64,000 nucleotides of DNA from the NCBI GenBank assembly GCA_900764105.1, contig CAAFMS010000023.1, positions 1 through 64,000 of the forward strand, read 5' to 3'. Of this stretch, positions 33,593-42,271 are shown piece by piece; position 1 is the first letter of the stretch; each line of letters begins with the position of its first letter. Position numbers and translations under genes: made by a program. The stretch comes from Clostridia bacterium. GTDB taxonomy: Bacteria; Bacillota; Clostridia; Christensenellales; Borkfalkiaceae. The notes under the pieces were generated by a model. The model worked only from the letters and a program-made list of their open reading frames with translations. It was not told the origin of the DNA and made no database searches.

Positions 33593-35275
33593 TTGACACC
33601 GGACGAAATTATCCAGTTGATACAAAGTCTTATATGGCTTTTGGCGGGCGTGGGCGTATTTATCGTCGGCATGAACTTCATGGGCGACGCATTGGAAAAA
33701 TGCGCGGGCAACGGAATGAAACGATTGCTTGAGAAAATAAGCAACAACCGTTTTTCAGGCGTTGGCATCGGCGCGGGCGTTACGGCGATTATTCAGAGTT
33801 CGTCTGCAACTTCGGTAATGGTAATCGGTCTCGTAAACGCGGGCGTAATGACGCTTATGCAAGCGACACCGATTATAATGGGGGCGAATATCGGCACAAC
33901 GATAACCGGCGTGCTTGTCGCCCTTAAAAACGACTATTTCAGTATGCTTATGTATCTACTCGCTTTTTCAGGCGTAATGATGGGATTCGTGAAAAAAGAA
34001 AAGGTGAAAGTCTTGGGACTTCTCTTCTCGGGTCTCGGACTTATCTTCGTCGGTCTTAACGTTATGAGCAGCGATCAGGCGTTCGGAAATTCGCTTGTCG
34101 AAAGGCTGTTCATAAATATATTCAAAGTCGTGGACTTTCCGCTGCTTTTAATCGTCATAGGCGTTATTTTCACCGCTCTTATTCAGAGTTCGTCAGCCGC
34201 GACGGGCGTAGTTATAACGATGGTCGGCTCGAAGGTTTTACCCCTCGACCTCTCGTTGTTTATCGTACTCGGCGCAAACATAGGAACGTGCGTAACCGCT
34301 CTTCTCGCTTCTATAGGAGCGAACGCAAACTCGAAACGAGTCGCGTTTATCCACTTCACGTTCAACGTTATAGGCACGGTTTTATTTACCGTAATTATAT
34401 GGATATTCAGAGATCAGGTCGTAAATATCCTTACGTTTATATTCCCTGGCGCAAGCCGAACCGCTCTTCAGATGCGCTTGTCAGTTTTCCACGTGATTTT
34501 CAACGTGACGACAACCTGTCTGCTTCTGCCGTTCGTGAAACAACTTGTCAACTTATCGAAAATCGTCATAAAAGGCAGCAAAGACGAAAAAGAACGCTAT
34601 TCGCTCAAATTTGTCGACGATCGACTCCTTTCAATGCCGCCCGTGGCGTTTATGCAAGTTAAAAAAGAAATCGATTATATGATGGGTCTCGTCGAGAAGA
34701 ACATCAATCTCGCTTTCACTTCGCTTGAATCCCGCAATTTCGAAAACGGCGCGGCGATAACCGAAAACGAGAAGGTTATAGACTTTACTAACATCGCCCT
34801 GACTAATTTCCTCATTAAATTGTCTGTGGACGTCGAACAGAGCGATGAAAATTTAATAGGCTCGTATTTCCACGTTTTAAACGACCTTGAAAGAATAGGC
34901 GACCACGCCGAAAACTTCTACGAAATGGGCGTGGAAATGAACGACAAAAACATACGATTCTCCGAACAGGCGCAGAAGAATTTACACGAAATGTACGATA
35001 AAATAATCGAAATGTTCGCGATTTCCAAGGACGCGTTCGAGAACTACAAAAAGGACGAACTGCCGCAACTCGGCGCGCTTGAAAACGACGTGGACACAAT
35101 GAAGAGAAACCTCACGACGAGCCACTTTATGAGACTTGCCGAAGGTTCGTGCAGCGTGGAATGCAGCCCGTACTACTCCTCGGTCGTATCGGGACTTGAG
35201 AGAGTTGCCGATCACCTCGTAAACGTAGGTTACAGTATAATGAACCCCGTTGGTTCTCAACAAGAACAAAACTAA
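33593..35275 (+). CDS. Na/Pi cotransporter family protein with PhoU-like domain
   Basis: A 560-residue sodium-dependent phosphate transporter of the PF02690 (NptA/YjbB) type. The membrane half carries two inverted repeats, each with the QSSSA signature (AIIQSSSATSVMVIG near 65 and ALIQSSSAATGVVITM near 200), plus GANIGTT and GANIGTC. The C-terminal part (about 345-550) is a helical PhoU-like regulatory domain (DLERIGDHAENF, GLERVADHLVNVG). It starts at TTG eight bases after AGGAG. It moves inorganic phosphate across the cytoplasmic membrane, coupled to sodium. It converges on the Spo0A-like gene. Confidence 0.93.
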   Translation: MTPDEIIQLIQSLIWLLAGVGVFIVGMNFMGDALEKCAGNGMKRLLEKISNNRFSGVGIGAGVTAIIQSSSATSVMVIGLVNAGVMTLMQATPIIMGANIGTTITGVLVALKNDYFSMLMYLLAFSGVMMGFVKKEKVKVLGLLFSGLGLIFVGLNVMSSDQAFGNSLVERLFINIFKVVDFPLLLIVIGVIFTALIQSSSAATGVVITMVGSKVLPLDLSLFIVLGANIGTCVTALLASIGANANSKRVAFIHFTFNVIGTVLFTVIIWIFRDQVVNILTFIFPGASRTALQMRLSVFHVIFNVTTTCLLLPFVKQLVNLSKIVIKGSKDEKERYSLKFVDDRLLSMPPVAFMQVKKEIDYMMGLVEKNINLAFTSLESRNFENGAAITENEKVIDFTNIALTNFLIKLSVDVEQSDENLIGSYFHVLNDLERIGDHAENFYEMGVEMNDKNIRFSEQAQKNLHEMYDKIIEMFAISKDAFENYKKDELPQLGALENDVDTMKRNLTTSHFMRLAEGSCSVECSPYYSSVVSGLERVADHLVNVGYSIMNPVGSQQEQN

Positions 35276-35314
35276 GCCTCATAAGGCAAGTAAAACCTGC
35301 CGCAAGGCAAATAT

Positions 35315-35370
35315 AATCGCCGCAAACGATTTCATATACCGCATGGTATATTTCATCGCCTGCGGCGATT
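35315..35370. terminator. Composite palindrome between convergent genes
   Basis: Outer stem AATCGCCGCA (35315-35324) with TGCGGCGATT (35361-35370) and inner stem ATATACC (35334-35340) with GGTATAT (35345-35351). It sits between the convergent symporter and Spo0A-like genes. There is no T-run directly after it on either strand, so its termination role is inferred from position. Confidence 0.5.
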
Positions 35371-35420
35371 TAACTTACCGAGCGTTATATTCGATTTGCG
35401 ACGCAAAATCATACTCAGTT

Positions 35421-36146
35421 CTACCTGACCATCTGATAGAGAAAAGCAATCATTTCGCCGTTCGTCGGCTTCTCGTATTCCGCAAGATTGCCGCCGTATT
35501 GCCCGTTTATCACTTCTCTCAATTTACCGCTGTTATATGTGTTGTTAATTGCGTTTCTTATACTCCTCTCGACTATACTGCCCGACGTGCCGTATTTGCT
35601 TCCGACAAGCGGGTATAATCCTCTCGTCAAATTCTTGATAAGGGTATTGTCTTTCCCGACTTCTTCGACCGCAGTCATAAGATAATTATAACCGCTCAAA
35701 TTGCAATACAACCCGATTTTCGCGAAAAACTCCTTTAAACTCTCGGTCAAACCGTTTCCGAAAGGTTCGTAGATAGCAACTCTTAAAATATCAATCGCCT
35801 CGTCCTCCGTCAAAGGTTCGCTGAACGCTTTTTCGATTTTATGCTTGTCTATTTTGTCAGAATACATAACGAAAATTTCGCCGCACACCCTGTCGCCTTC
35901 CGACGAGTCTTTAAGCGCCATTCTTCCAAAGCCGTAATCGTTCCATCTTAGCCTTCCGATAAGTTCGTACATACAATCGTTAATCAGTTCGCCGTCAATC
36001 AGAACGCACATAGGTCTTTTGGAAACCGTGTCGCACACAACCCCTCTACCTGCCGTTTTGCACATAATCGTTTCCACGTCGCAGCGCATATCGAGTTTCA
36101 CGCTGAACGTGGTCCTTCGACCGCCGCTTAAAAATACGTTTGACAT
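35421..36146 (-). CDS. Spo0A C-terminal-domain protein lacking a receiver domain
   Basis: A 241-residue DNA-binding protein. Residues about 138-241 match the Spo0A effector domain: FFAKIGLYCNLSGYNYLMTA corresponds to Spo0A IGVPAHIKGYQYLREAI, followed by LYPLVGSKYGTSGSIVERSI (recognition helix region) and KPTNGEMIAFL at the end. Residues 1-130 are not a response-regulator receiver: no phospho-acceptor Asp pattern is seen, and six cysteines (22, 29, 38, 47, 58, 88) are present, with a seventh at 148. It is therefore not Spo0A itself but a Spo0A-like regulator with a different, perhaps redox- or metal-responsive, input. It has its own promoter (36197-36225). Confidence 0.8.
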   Translation of the reverse strand: MSNVFLSGGRRTTFSVKLDMRCDVETIMCKTAGRGVVCDTVSKRPMCVLIDGELINDCMYELIGRLRWNDYGFGRMALKDSSEGDRVCGEIFVMYSDKIDKHKIEKAFSEPLTEDEAIDILRVAIYEPFGNGLTESLKEFFAKIGLYCNLSGYNYLMTAVEEVGKDNTLIKNLTRGLYPLVGSKYGTSGSIVERSIRNAINNTYNSGKLREVINGQYGGNLAEYEKPTNGEMIAFLYQMVR

Positions 36147-36196
36147 AATTTTCCCCCTTTCGTCATTATTTGACGTTTTCTAAAATTTTTTGGGTT

Positions 36197-36225
36197 ATTA
36201 TATCATATTGTACAATTTTCGTCAA
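36197..36225 (-). promoter_or_regulatory. Promoter of the Spo0A-like gene
   Basis: Minus strand TTGACG (36225-36220), 17 bases, TATAAT (36202-36197). An inverted repeat CGTCA-N5-TGACG lies between the promoter and the start codon (about 36163-36177) and could be an operator. Confidence 0.7.
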
Positions 36226-36277
36226 GTATTTTCAAAATTATTTTTGTAAAAATTTAAAAATTTTTTTGCATAAATTT

Positions 36278-36322
36278 ATAAAGGCGACAAAATCGCCGTA
36301 TTATGCGAGTTTTCGCCTTTAT
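36278..36322 (-). terminator. Hairpin downstream of pyruvate kinase
   Basis: ATAAAGGCGA (36278-36287) and TCGCCTTTAT (36313-36322) form a 10-bp stem that begins 26 bases after the pyk stop in the direction of transcription. The following bases are AT-rich but lack a clean T-run. Confidence 0.5.
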
Positions 36323-36347
36323 AATTATGCATTGAATTATGTAAAAA

Positions 36348-37760
36348 TTAAAGAACGTCTATGCTGATAAGGCTCGTATTGCCGCCTTTTCCCGTCGGAG
36401 TTCCGCCTGTGAGAACGACTTTTTCGCCTCTTTTGACAAGACCGCTTTTTCTCGCCGATTCTTTCGCAAAATAGAAAAGTACGTCAACCGAATTAAATTC
36501 GTCTATCATCATAGGAACAACGCCCCATGAAAGAGCGAGTTTGCGGAACGCCTTTTCGTTTGTCGTAAGTCCTATAATGGGTATCTGCGGTCTGAATCTC
36601 GAAACCATTCTCGCCGTCATTCCCGTATGAGTGCAAACGACTATCGCTTTAGCCCCGAGGTCCTTTGCCAAAGTACACGCCGAGTGAGATAAAGCCTGAA
36701 CGGGCGAAGAAATTACAAACTCGTTTTCCGGTATTACCTGCAAATACTCGTCGTTCTTTTCCGCCTGCTCGACTATTTTCGCCATAGCCTTAACAGCCTC
36801 TACCGGATAGTCGCCCGCCGCGGTTTCGCCCGAAAGCATTACCGCGCTCGTTCCGTCGTAAACGGCGTTCGCAACGTCGGATATTTCCGCTCTCGTGGGT
36901 CTCGGACTATGAATCATCGATTCGAGCATTTCGGTTGCCGTTATACAACGTTTGCCGAGTATTCTGCACACGTCTATCATGCGTTTTTGCGTGTTCGGTA
37001 TGGTCTCGTACGGCATTTCAACGCCAAGGTCGCCTCTCGCAACCATTACTCCGTCCGAAGCCTTGACTATGCTTTCGAGGTTTTTTACGCCGGATGTGTT
37101 TTCGATTTTCGCAATTATATCTATCCCCTCGCCGTGATTCGCTTTGAGGAAATTTCTTACTTCCGTAATATTTTTCTCTTCCGAAACGAACGAAAGGGCG
37201 ATAAAGTCTATACCCTGTTCTATTCCGAAAAGAATATCGCTTTTATCCTGCTCGGACAAAAAGTCGAGTTTCAACTCCTTGTTCGGGAAGAACATACTCT
37301 TGTGATCTCTCGTCTCGCCGCCGTCTATAACCACCGTTTTTACGTCTTTATCGGTGACTTCGGTAACGGTAAAAGACATAAGCCCGTTGTTTAAAAGTAT
37401 GGCGTCGCCCTTTTTCAGAACCTCGCACAAATACGGGTAATTGACGGATACTTTCTTCTCGTTGCCGATAATCTGCTCGGTAGTAAAAGTAAATTCGTCG
37501 CCGCTTTTAAGCGTTATTTTGCCGTTTTCATATCTGCCCGTCCTGAATTCGGGTCCTTTCGTGTCGAGAAGAATAGGAAGAGGTATTCCCCTTTCCTCCC
37601 TCAACTCCTTGATTATTTTGATTTTCGCGGCGTGTTCTTCGTGGGTTCCGTGCGAAAAATTAAGCCTGCAAACGTTCATTCCTGCGTCGTACATTGCGGA
37701 AATAACTTCTTTCGTACAACTCGACGGTCCGAGCGTGCAAACGATTTTAGTCTTTTTCAT
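36348..37760 (-). CDS. pyk: Pyruvate kinase
   Basis: Glycolytic enzyme transferring phosphate from phosphoenolpyruvate to ADP. At 470 residues it is the short form without the C-terminal PEP-utiliser-like extension found in many Bacilli. Signature segments include KIVCTLGPSS at the N-terminus, RLNFSHG, LLDTKGPEFRTG, IAKIEN (active-site Lys region MVARGDLGVEMP) and the C-terminal domain ICVTHTG-like VVCTHTGMTARMVSRFRP. Cytoplasmic. It starts 12 bases after the GH106-like gene on the same strand and may be co-transcribed with it. Confidence 0.97.
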   Translation of the reverse strand: MKKTKIVCTLGPSSCTKEVISAMYDAGMNVCRLNFSHGTHEEHAAKIKIIKELREERGIPLPILLDTKGPEFRTGRYENGKITLKSGDEFTFTTEQIIGNEKKVSVNYPYLCEVLKKGDAILLNNGLMSFTVTEVTDKDVKTVVIDGGETRDHKSMFFPNKELKLDFLSEQDKSDILFGIEQGIDFIALSFVSEEKNITEVRNFLKANHGEGIDIIAKIENTSGVKNLESIVKASDGVMVARGDLGVEMPYETIPNTQKRMIDVCRILGKRCITATEMLESMIHSPRPTRAEISDVANAVYDGTSAVMLSGETAAGDYPVEAVKAMAKIVEQAEKNDEYLQVIPENEFVISSPVQALSHSACTLAKDLGAKAIVVCTHTGMTARMVSRFRPQIPIIGLTTNEKAFRKLALSWGVVPMMIDEFNSVDVLFYFAKESARKSGLVKRGEKVVLTGGTPTGKGGNTSLISIDVL

Positions 37761-37772
37761 TATATATATCTC

Positions 37773-40658
37773 CTATTTTACGGAAAACTTTACGAACGAA
37801 TAATTATCCCTGTAAAAGTCGCTCTTATATCCGTCTTTCCACGAACCCGTAAGGTCGAAAGTCCACGGAGAAACGGAAAGAGGCTCTTTCTCGATAAAAT
37901 GGTGCGGTCCGTAAATATTTCTGTTACCGCTGTACAAGGTTATATGAACGGTATGTTCCTTGCCGTCGGCAAATGCGCCGAGGTCGATTTCCGTACCGAA
38001 CATAGCGGTTCCGACCGTTTTCCCGTCAACCGATACGTCCGCAACGGTCTTTCTGCCGGTAATTTTCATTACGCTTGCGTTTTCGTCTATTCTGATTTTC
38101 TTTTCAAGTTCGAGTTTGCCTGCAAAGAACAAATAGCCGTCCTTCGTAATGTTTTCGCCGTTTACCGTAGGTTTGAAATTGTCAATGTAATAATTGCCCT
38201 CGGAAACAAGTACGTTCGGCTCGGCTTTATCCTCCGTAAGTTCGTCGTCGAACACGCAGAAATTGCCTCTTATATATATGCTTTCGAGTTCGGTATCGTA
38301 GGAAAGACAGTTTTTAAGCGATTCTTTTTCGGGCGTTACGTCCGAGAGAACGAAGTAAACGTGTTCGCTTTCGTAGAAGTCGATTTCAAACACAACCTCG
38401 TTCGCCCCCGTCTTGACTTTATCCGCAATCGCAGCCGTAAGAAAACTTCTGTCGAGTTTACCGTTTTCGTTTAAAACGACTTTTTCGCCGTTTACAAAAC
38501 AGTTTGTTATATCCATTCTTTCGCACTCGACAAACATCTCGTCCGTCTTATTCTTTACGTTAAATTCGTATTTCAGATATATTTTTCCGACGTATTTTTT
38601 ACCTATGAGACTATTGAAAATTGCGGGGATATACGCTTTTTCGCCGTAGTCTTTACCGTCGTAAGAAAGTCTTGCTTTGTCAACCGTAAGGCTGTTTACG
38701 GGTCTTTCGGTTATCTTCCATTCGCCCGAAATATCGACGTAATCGCCCTTGTATTCTTTCGCGGTTTCATAAGGCTTTTCGCCCTCGAATATAATAGCCG
38801 AACCACCCTTTTCGAGTTTCAGTTTCACCCTGCCGTTTTCAATTACGAGCGGATACTTCTCTGTCTTTTCGACATTATATCCATAAGGATACGGCGTAGT
38901 CATTTCTATCTCAGCCGTCTCGTCGTTTTCGGAAAGATTTACAACGTAAAGGAATTTACCCCATTCGGCTTCTCTATACGCCGTCCTTATCTTGTCGCTG
39001 TCCGAATAAACTTTGTACTTAACCGACTTTTCTATATCCGCAAGGGTTGCCGTCGCTTTAAGTTCGTCAAAGGCGTATTTCTCGCCTTCGAGGTATTCGG
39101 GCTTGCCTTTTTCGACAGCGAGTTTGCCCCCCTGCTTTAAAAATTCGGTCAGAAGGTCGAGCGTAGTTTTGTCCATATTCTTCATTTCGGGAATATAGAC
39201 GTACTCGTAAGCGTAGTTTCCGACCACGAGTTTACCGTTCTCGACTTTGCCGTACTTCGCCATAATATTTTCGTCGCCGTAGTGATGCGGAATGTTTTTC
39301 GCCCCGAACGTTTCGATAGTCTTATAGAAGGCTTCCTCGGTCTCCTTTACGGAATCATAGTCGTTCGACCTGTCGAAATCGAGATATTCCGATTTCATCG
39401 GGTGAAGAACGAGAACTTCTACGTCGTTGCGGCTCTCCGCAAGCATATAACCGAGCCTGCCGAAATAATCGTTGAAATTTTTAAATTTATCGAACCAAGC
39501 CATGTGTTCGGAATAGGTCAGAGGATAATCTCTCTTCCTCTGTCCCCTTATCGAATATGCCGCGAGGTGCTGACACATGAGGTTTACGCCGTTTACATAC
39601 TGAAACTCGGCGATACGCTTCAATTCCTGCGGCGTCACGTCCCAACCGCAACAGGCAAAAGTTTCGGTTAAAACGTGATTTTTACCGAGTTGCTCGGCAA
39701 CCGAACCGACTTGTTTAGGTTCGAGTTCCGTCGATATATTTCTGCCGAGCCAGTCTACCCCCGGAATATGCTCGTACTCGTAAAACTCCATTACGCCCGC
39801 GCAGCACCACATTTGCATAAACATACCCGACTCTTCGACGCCATGTCCCGTGAGCATACAACCGTTTTCACTGCACCAGTCGTAAATCTGCTTCACGAAA
39901 CTGTCGATAAAGAAACGGTGCATCGCGTTCCAGTATTTATACCTGAAAGAATAATCGCCATCGCAATTTATGAAAAGTTTGCCCATTTCATCCCAGAGAT
40001 CGATACCGTACTTATCTTTAAAATACGGCACGAGTACGGGCGAATAGGCCGTAGACCACCTGTAATACTGCGGCTCGTCCGTAAAAAAGCCCTTCATCGC
40101 CTTCCCGAAGTACTTGCCGCATTCTTTTTTATATCTCTCATGGGTAATATCGATAAATTTGCGAACGATGTCTTTGTTTAAAATATCGACGACAGACGGA
40201 TTTGTTTTTATATAAACGTTCACATAAGTTCCGTCTCCGCAAGTCTCTTTAACCCTTTTAAGTTTCTTTCCGTCTAGATAGTAAACAGCGTCCGCTTTCT
40301 CGTCAAACCTGTCGTTAATCGACTTATCGAGGTATTTTTCGTGATTGTTCTTATCTTCGAGAAGTTTCATTCCCGCAAAACCGCTCGGCCAGCCGTTCTC
40401 GTCGTAACTCCATGCGTTCATATCGGTTTTTATACTTTCTTTTACGCAGGCGTTAATACACTCGAACCATCTGTCGCTTAAATATTCCGTTTTAAGCCCG
40501 CCCCTCGCGTGCATAAAAAAACCGCCGATGCCGTTTTCTTTCATTACGTCTATTTGCCTTACGAGTTCGTCGATCTTTAAATCGTCGTTCCAACTCCAGA
40601 ACGGAACCGGTCTGTAATCTCTGAGATTTCCCTTTAATTTTTTAGTTAATTTATCCAT
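37773..40658 (-). CDS. GH106-like alpha-L-rhamnosidase-family protein
   Basis: About 961 residues from the ATG at 40658 (AAGG site); an upstream in-frame ATG at 40679 would add seven residues. The N-terminal signature PFWSWNDDLKIDELVRQIDV with GIGGFFMHARGG and SYDENGWPSGF is typical of the large PF17132/GH106-type family. FFTDEPQYY and VLTETFACCGWD carry candidate catalytic carboxylates. The C-terminal third is beta-sandwich-like. Many relatives are only predicted rhamnosidases, so the substrate is uncertain. No signal peptide, so cytoplasmic. A MITE-like element lies between this gene and its probable promoter at 41019-41047. It is probably co-transcribed with pyk. Confidence 0.8.
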   Translation of the reverse strand: MDKLTKKLKGNLRDYRPVPFWSWNDDLKIDELVRQIDVMKENGIGGFFMHARGGLKTEYLSDRWFECINACVKESIKTDMNAWSYDENGWPSGFAGMKLLEDKNNHEKYLDKSINDRFDEKADAVYYLDGKKLKRVKETCGDGTYVNVYIKTNPSVVDILNKDIVRKFIDITHERYKKECGKYFGKAMKGFFTDEPQYYRWSTAYSPVLVPYFKDKYGIDLWDEMGKLFINCDGDYSFRYKYWNAMHRFFIDSFVKQIYDWCSENGCMLTGHGVEESGMFMQMWCCAGVMEFYEYEHIPGVDWLGRNISTELEPKQVGSVAEQLGKNHVLTETFACCGWDVTPQELKRIAEFQYVNGVNLMCQHLAAYSIRGQRKRDYPLTYSEHMAWFDKFKNFNDYFGRLGYMLAESRNDVEVLVLHPMKSEYLDFDRSNDYDSVKETEEAFYKTIETFGAKNIPHHYGDENIMAKYGKVENGKLVVGNYAYEYVYIPEMKNMDKTTLDLLTEFLKQGGKLAVEKGKPEYLEGEKYAFDELKATATLADIEKSVKYKVYSDSDKIRTAYREAEWGKFLYVVNLSENDETAEIEMTTPYPYGYNVEKTEKYPLVIENGRVKLKLEKGGSAIIFEGEKPYETAKEYKGDYVDISGEWKITERPVNSLTVDKARLSYDGKDYGEKAYIPAIFNSLIGKKYVGKIYLKYEFNVKNKTDEMFVECERMDITNCFVNGEKVVLNENGKLDRSFLTAAIADKVKTGANEVVFEIDFYESEHVYFVLSDVTPEKESLKNCLSYDTELESIYIRGNFCVFDDELTEDKAEPNVLVSEGNYYIDNFKPTVNGENITKDGYLFFAGKLELEKKIRIDENASVMKITGRKTVADVSVDGKTVGTAMFGTEIDLGAFADGKEHTVHITLYSGNRNIYGPHHFIEKEPLSVSPWTFDLTGSWKDGYKSDFYRDNYSFVKFSVK

Positions 40659-40688
40659 AAAAAACCTTCGTCGCAGCATTCTCGGTTA

Positions 40689-40988
40689 GCCGATAAAAAC
40701 CCCAACCGAACCCGATTTTCAGGCGTATCTCACGCTTAATTCATTGTTCTTTCCATGGCTTGTATTTTTATACTAACCCACGGAAACGCCGCGACTTAAA
40801 CGTAATCTACGCCTGAAAATTTGCGGGAACATTGATAATTTAAAATATAGGACAACCTCTAAGCCGTATTTTTAAATGATTTGTGGTAAAAGGCAACCGA
40901 TGGCGTATACGAATACGTCGAGGGCGAATTTGCCGCAAAGCGTTAAAAAGACGGCTTAGAGTCGGGTTCGGTTGGGGTTTTTATCGGC
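40689..40988. mobile_element. MITE-like palindromic element, copy 2 (intact)
   Basis: A 300-base element with terminal inverted repeats of about 26 bases (GCCGATAAAAACCCC then AACCGAACCC, mirrored on the right). The left flank is TA; the right flank is CA, probably a mutated TA. The inner palindromes TTTTCAGGCGTA/TACGCCTGAAAA and CCTCTAAGCCGT/ACGGCTTAGAGG are those of copy 1. No ORF. It sits in the 5' leader of the GH106-like gene. Confidence 0.8.
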
Positions 40989-41018
40989 CAACTAATACGC
41001 GTACGTTATTTCCTAATA

Positions 41019-41047
41019 ATTATAGCATTTTTTTTGACTTATTTCAA
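41019..41047 (-). promoter_or_regulatory. Promoter upstream of the inserted element and GH106-like gene
   Basis: Minus strand TTGAAA (41047-41042), 17 bases, TATAAT (41024-41019). Transcription would cross the palindromic element before reaching the ATG at 40658, giving a leader of about 355 bases. Confidence 0.65.
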
Positions 41048-41058
41048 TCGTTACGCAA

Positions 41059-41088
41059 TAAAAAAAACGGCTTTCACCGTTTTTTTTC
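41059..41088 (-). terminator. Terminator overlapping the glycosylase stop codon
   Basis: AAAACGG and CCGTTTT form a short stem around the TGA stop (41074-41076), with A-runs and T-runs on both sides, so it could work on either strand. For the glycosylase gene the stop lies in the loop. Confidence 0.6.
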
Positions 41089-41928
41089 GTTATTTATCGC
41101 CGAGCTTTCCAAATTTCTCTTGTAATGGAAAATATACTGCTGAATTATACCCGAATCATTGCCGAAAAGGCTCAGAAAATAGTCGGCCATTTTCTTCCTG
41201 TCTTTAATCTCGCCTTTAAAATCTTCGCGATATATTTTCTCTATCCAGGTATCGACAGGGAAACTGTCCGTTCTATGATATCCGAAAAGCGCGACGCAAT
41301 CGGCGACCTTAGGTCCCACTCCTTTCAAAGACAAAAGCCTTTTCTTTAACTCTGAAGTTGAGAGTTCTCCGACCGGAATGGGGTCGAATTTGCCGCTTAC
41401 TATCGCTTCCGAAACTTCGGAAATATACTCCGCGCGATAACCGTAACCGAGTTCTTTGTAAAAATCGGCGTCTTTTTCCGCGAGCCTTTCGGCTTTCGGA
41501 AATGAGTAGTACTCCTCGCCCATAAACGTCTTTTTGTCGCCGAGGGCTGCGCACGTTCTTTCGATTATCGACTTTATTCTCGGTATCATATTATTTTGCG
41601 ACACGATAAACGAAAACAGAGTTTCCTCGGGGTCTTGCCTTAAAATTCTCACGCCCTTCGCGGCTTTCGCCGAATTCTTCACTATATCGAAGCCACTATC
41701 CGTCGCTCGATTATAAACGCCCGAATAATCTCCGTCTAAATCAAGGAAATTTTTAAAGTATTCTTCGTCGTCACACTCTATTACCGTTTTGCCGTTCCGT
41801 TCGGACAGCTTACACGCCTTATCTTGCGATAAAACCAAAAAACCGTCGTTTAACGACTTATAGCGGAAGATTTGCCCGCATTCGAGCGTATCTTTCGGAC
41901 TGAAAAATTCACTGTCGAAGTTAATCAT
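41074..41928 (-). CDS. 8-oxoguanine DNA glycosylase (OGG1-type, HhH-GPD)
   Basis: Base-excision repair enzyme removing 8-oxoguanine, 284 residues. The N-terminal OGG_N domain (DTLECGQIFRYKSLNDGFLV) precedes the helix-hairpin-helix domain. The hairpin GVGPKVADC at 203-211 supplies catalytic Lys207, and PVDTW at 224-228 supplies Asp226. FIVSQNNMIPRIKSIIE is the family helix. It is a bifunctional glycosylase/lyase by family. Its stop is embedded in the terminator hairpin. It is transcribed leftwards ahead of the GH106-like promoter. Confidence 0.92.
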   Translation of the reverse strand: MINFDSEFFSPKDTLECGQIFRYKSLNDGFLVLSQDKACKLSERNGKTVIECDDEEYFKNFLDLDGDYSGVYNRATDSGFDIVKNSAKAAKGVRILRQDPEETLFSFIVSQNNMIPRIKSIIERTCAALGDKKTFMGEEYYSFPKAERLAEKDADFYKELGYGYRAEYISEVSEAIVSGKFDPIPVGELSTSELKKRLLSLKGVGPKVADCVALFGYHRTDSFPVDTWIEKIYREDFKGEIKDRKKMADYFLSLFGNDSGIIQQYIFHYKRNLESSAINNEKKR

Positions 41929-41946
41929 AAGTAAAATATAGAAATA

Positions 41947-41971
41947 GGGCTGCCGCTAAAAGCGACAGCCC
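41947..41971 (-). terminator. Terminator of the rplU-rpmA operon
   Basis: GGGCTGCCGCT (41947-41957) pairs with AGCGACAGCCC (41961-41971) with one mismatch and a 3-base loop, beginning 6 bases after the rpmA stop and followed on the minus strand by a T-rich stretch. Confidence 0.65.
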
Positions 41972-41977
41972 GCAAAA

Positions 41978-42253
41978 TTATTCCGCCGTATAAACGCTTA
42001 CCTGCTTTTTGTCTCTGCCAAGTCTTTCAAATCTGACTACGCCGTCAACTAAAGCGTACAAGGTATCGTCGCTTCCGATTCCGACGTTGTTGCCGGGGTG
42101 GAATTTAGTACCTCTCTGTCTTACGAGAATGTTGCCCGCGAGAACTTTTTGTCCGTCGGCGCGCTTAGGTCCGAGACGTTTCGCATTACTGTCACGGCCG
42201 TTGTCCGTGCTGCCCATTCCTTTGTGGTGCGCAAATAATCTGAAAAATAACAT
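41978..42253 (-). CDS. rpmA: 50S ribosomal protein L27
   Basis: Ribosomal protein near the peptidyl-transferase centre, 91 residues. The mature core starts [20 protein letters not shown] and is well conserved. A short extension MLFFRLFA precedes it, matching the Firmicutes pattern in which a leader ending in FA is removed by the protease Prp. The Prp gene normally lies between rplU and rpmA but only 18 bases separate them here. Co-transcribed with rplU from the promoter at 42676-42704. Confidence 0.97.
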   Translation of the reverse strand: MLFFRLFAHHKGMGSTDNGRDSNAKRLGPKRADGQKVLAGNILVRQRGTKFHPGNNVGIGSDDTLYALVDGVVRFERLGRDKKQVSVYTAE

Positions 42254-42271
42254 ACTATCGGCCTCCTTCTC

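Noticed and set aside
35421..36146. Spo0A itself
   Set aside because: Only the C-terminal DNA-binding domain matches; no receiver domain or phospho-acceptor pattern is present and the context is not that of spo0A.
37632..38474. 280-residue plus-strand ORF
   Set aside because: Antisense to pyk and the GH106-like gene, without ribosome site or recognisable domain.
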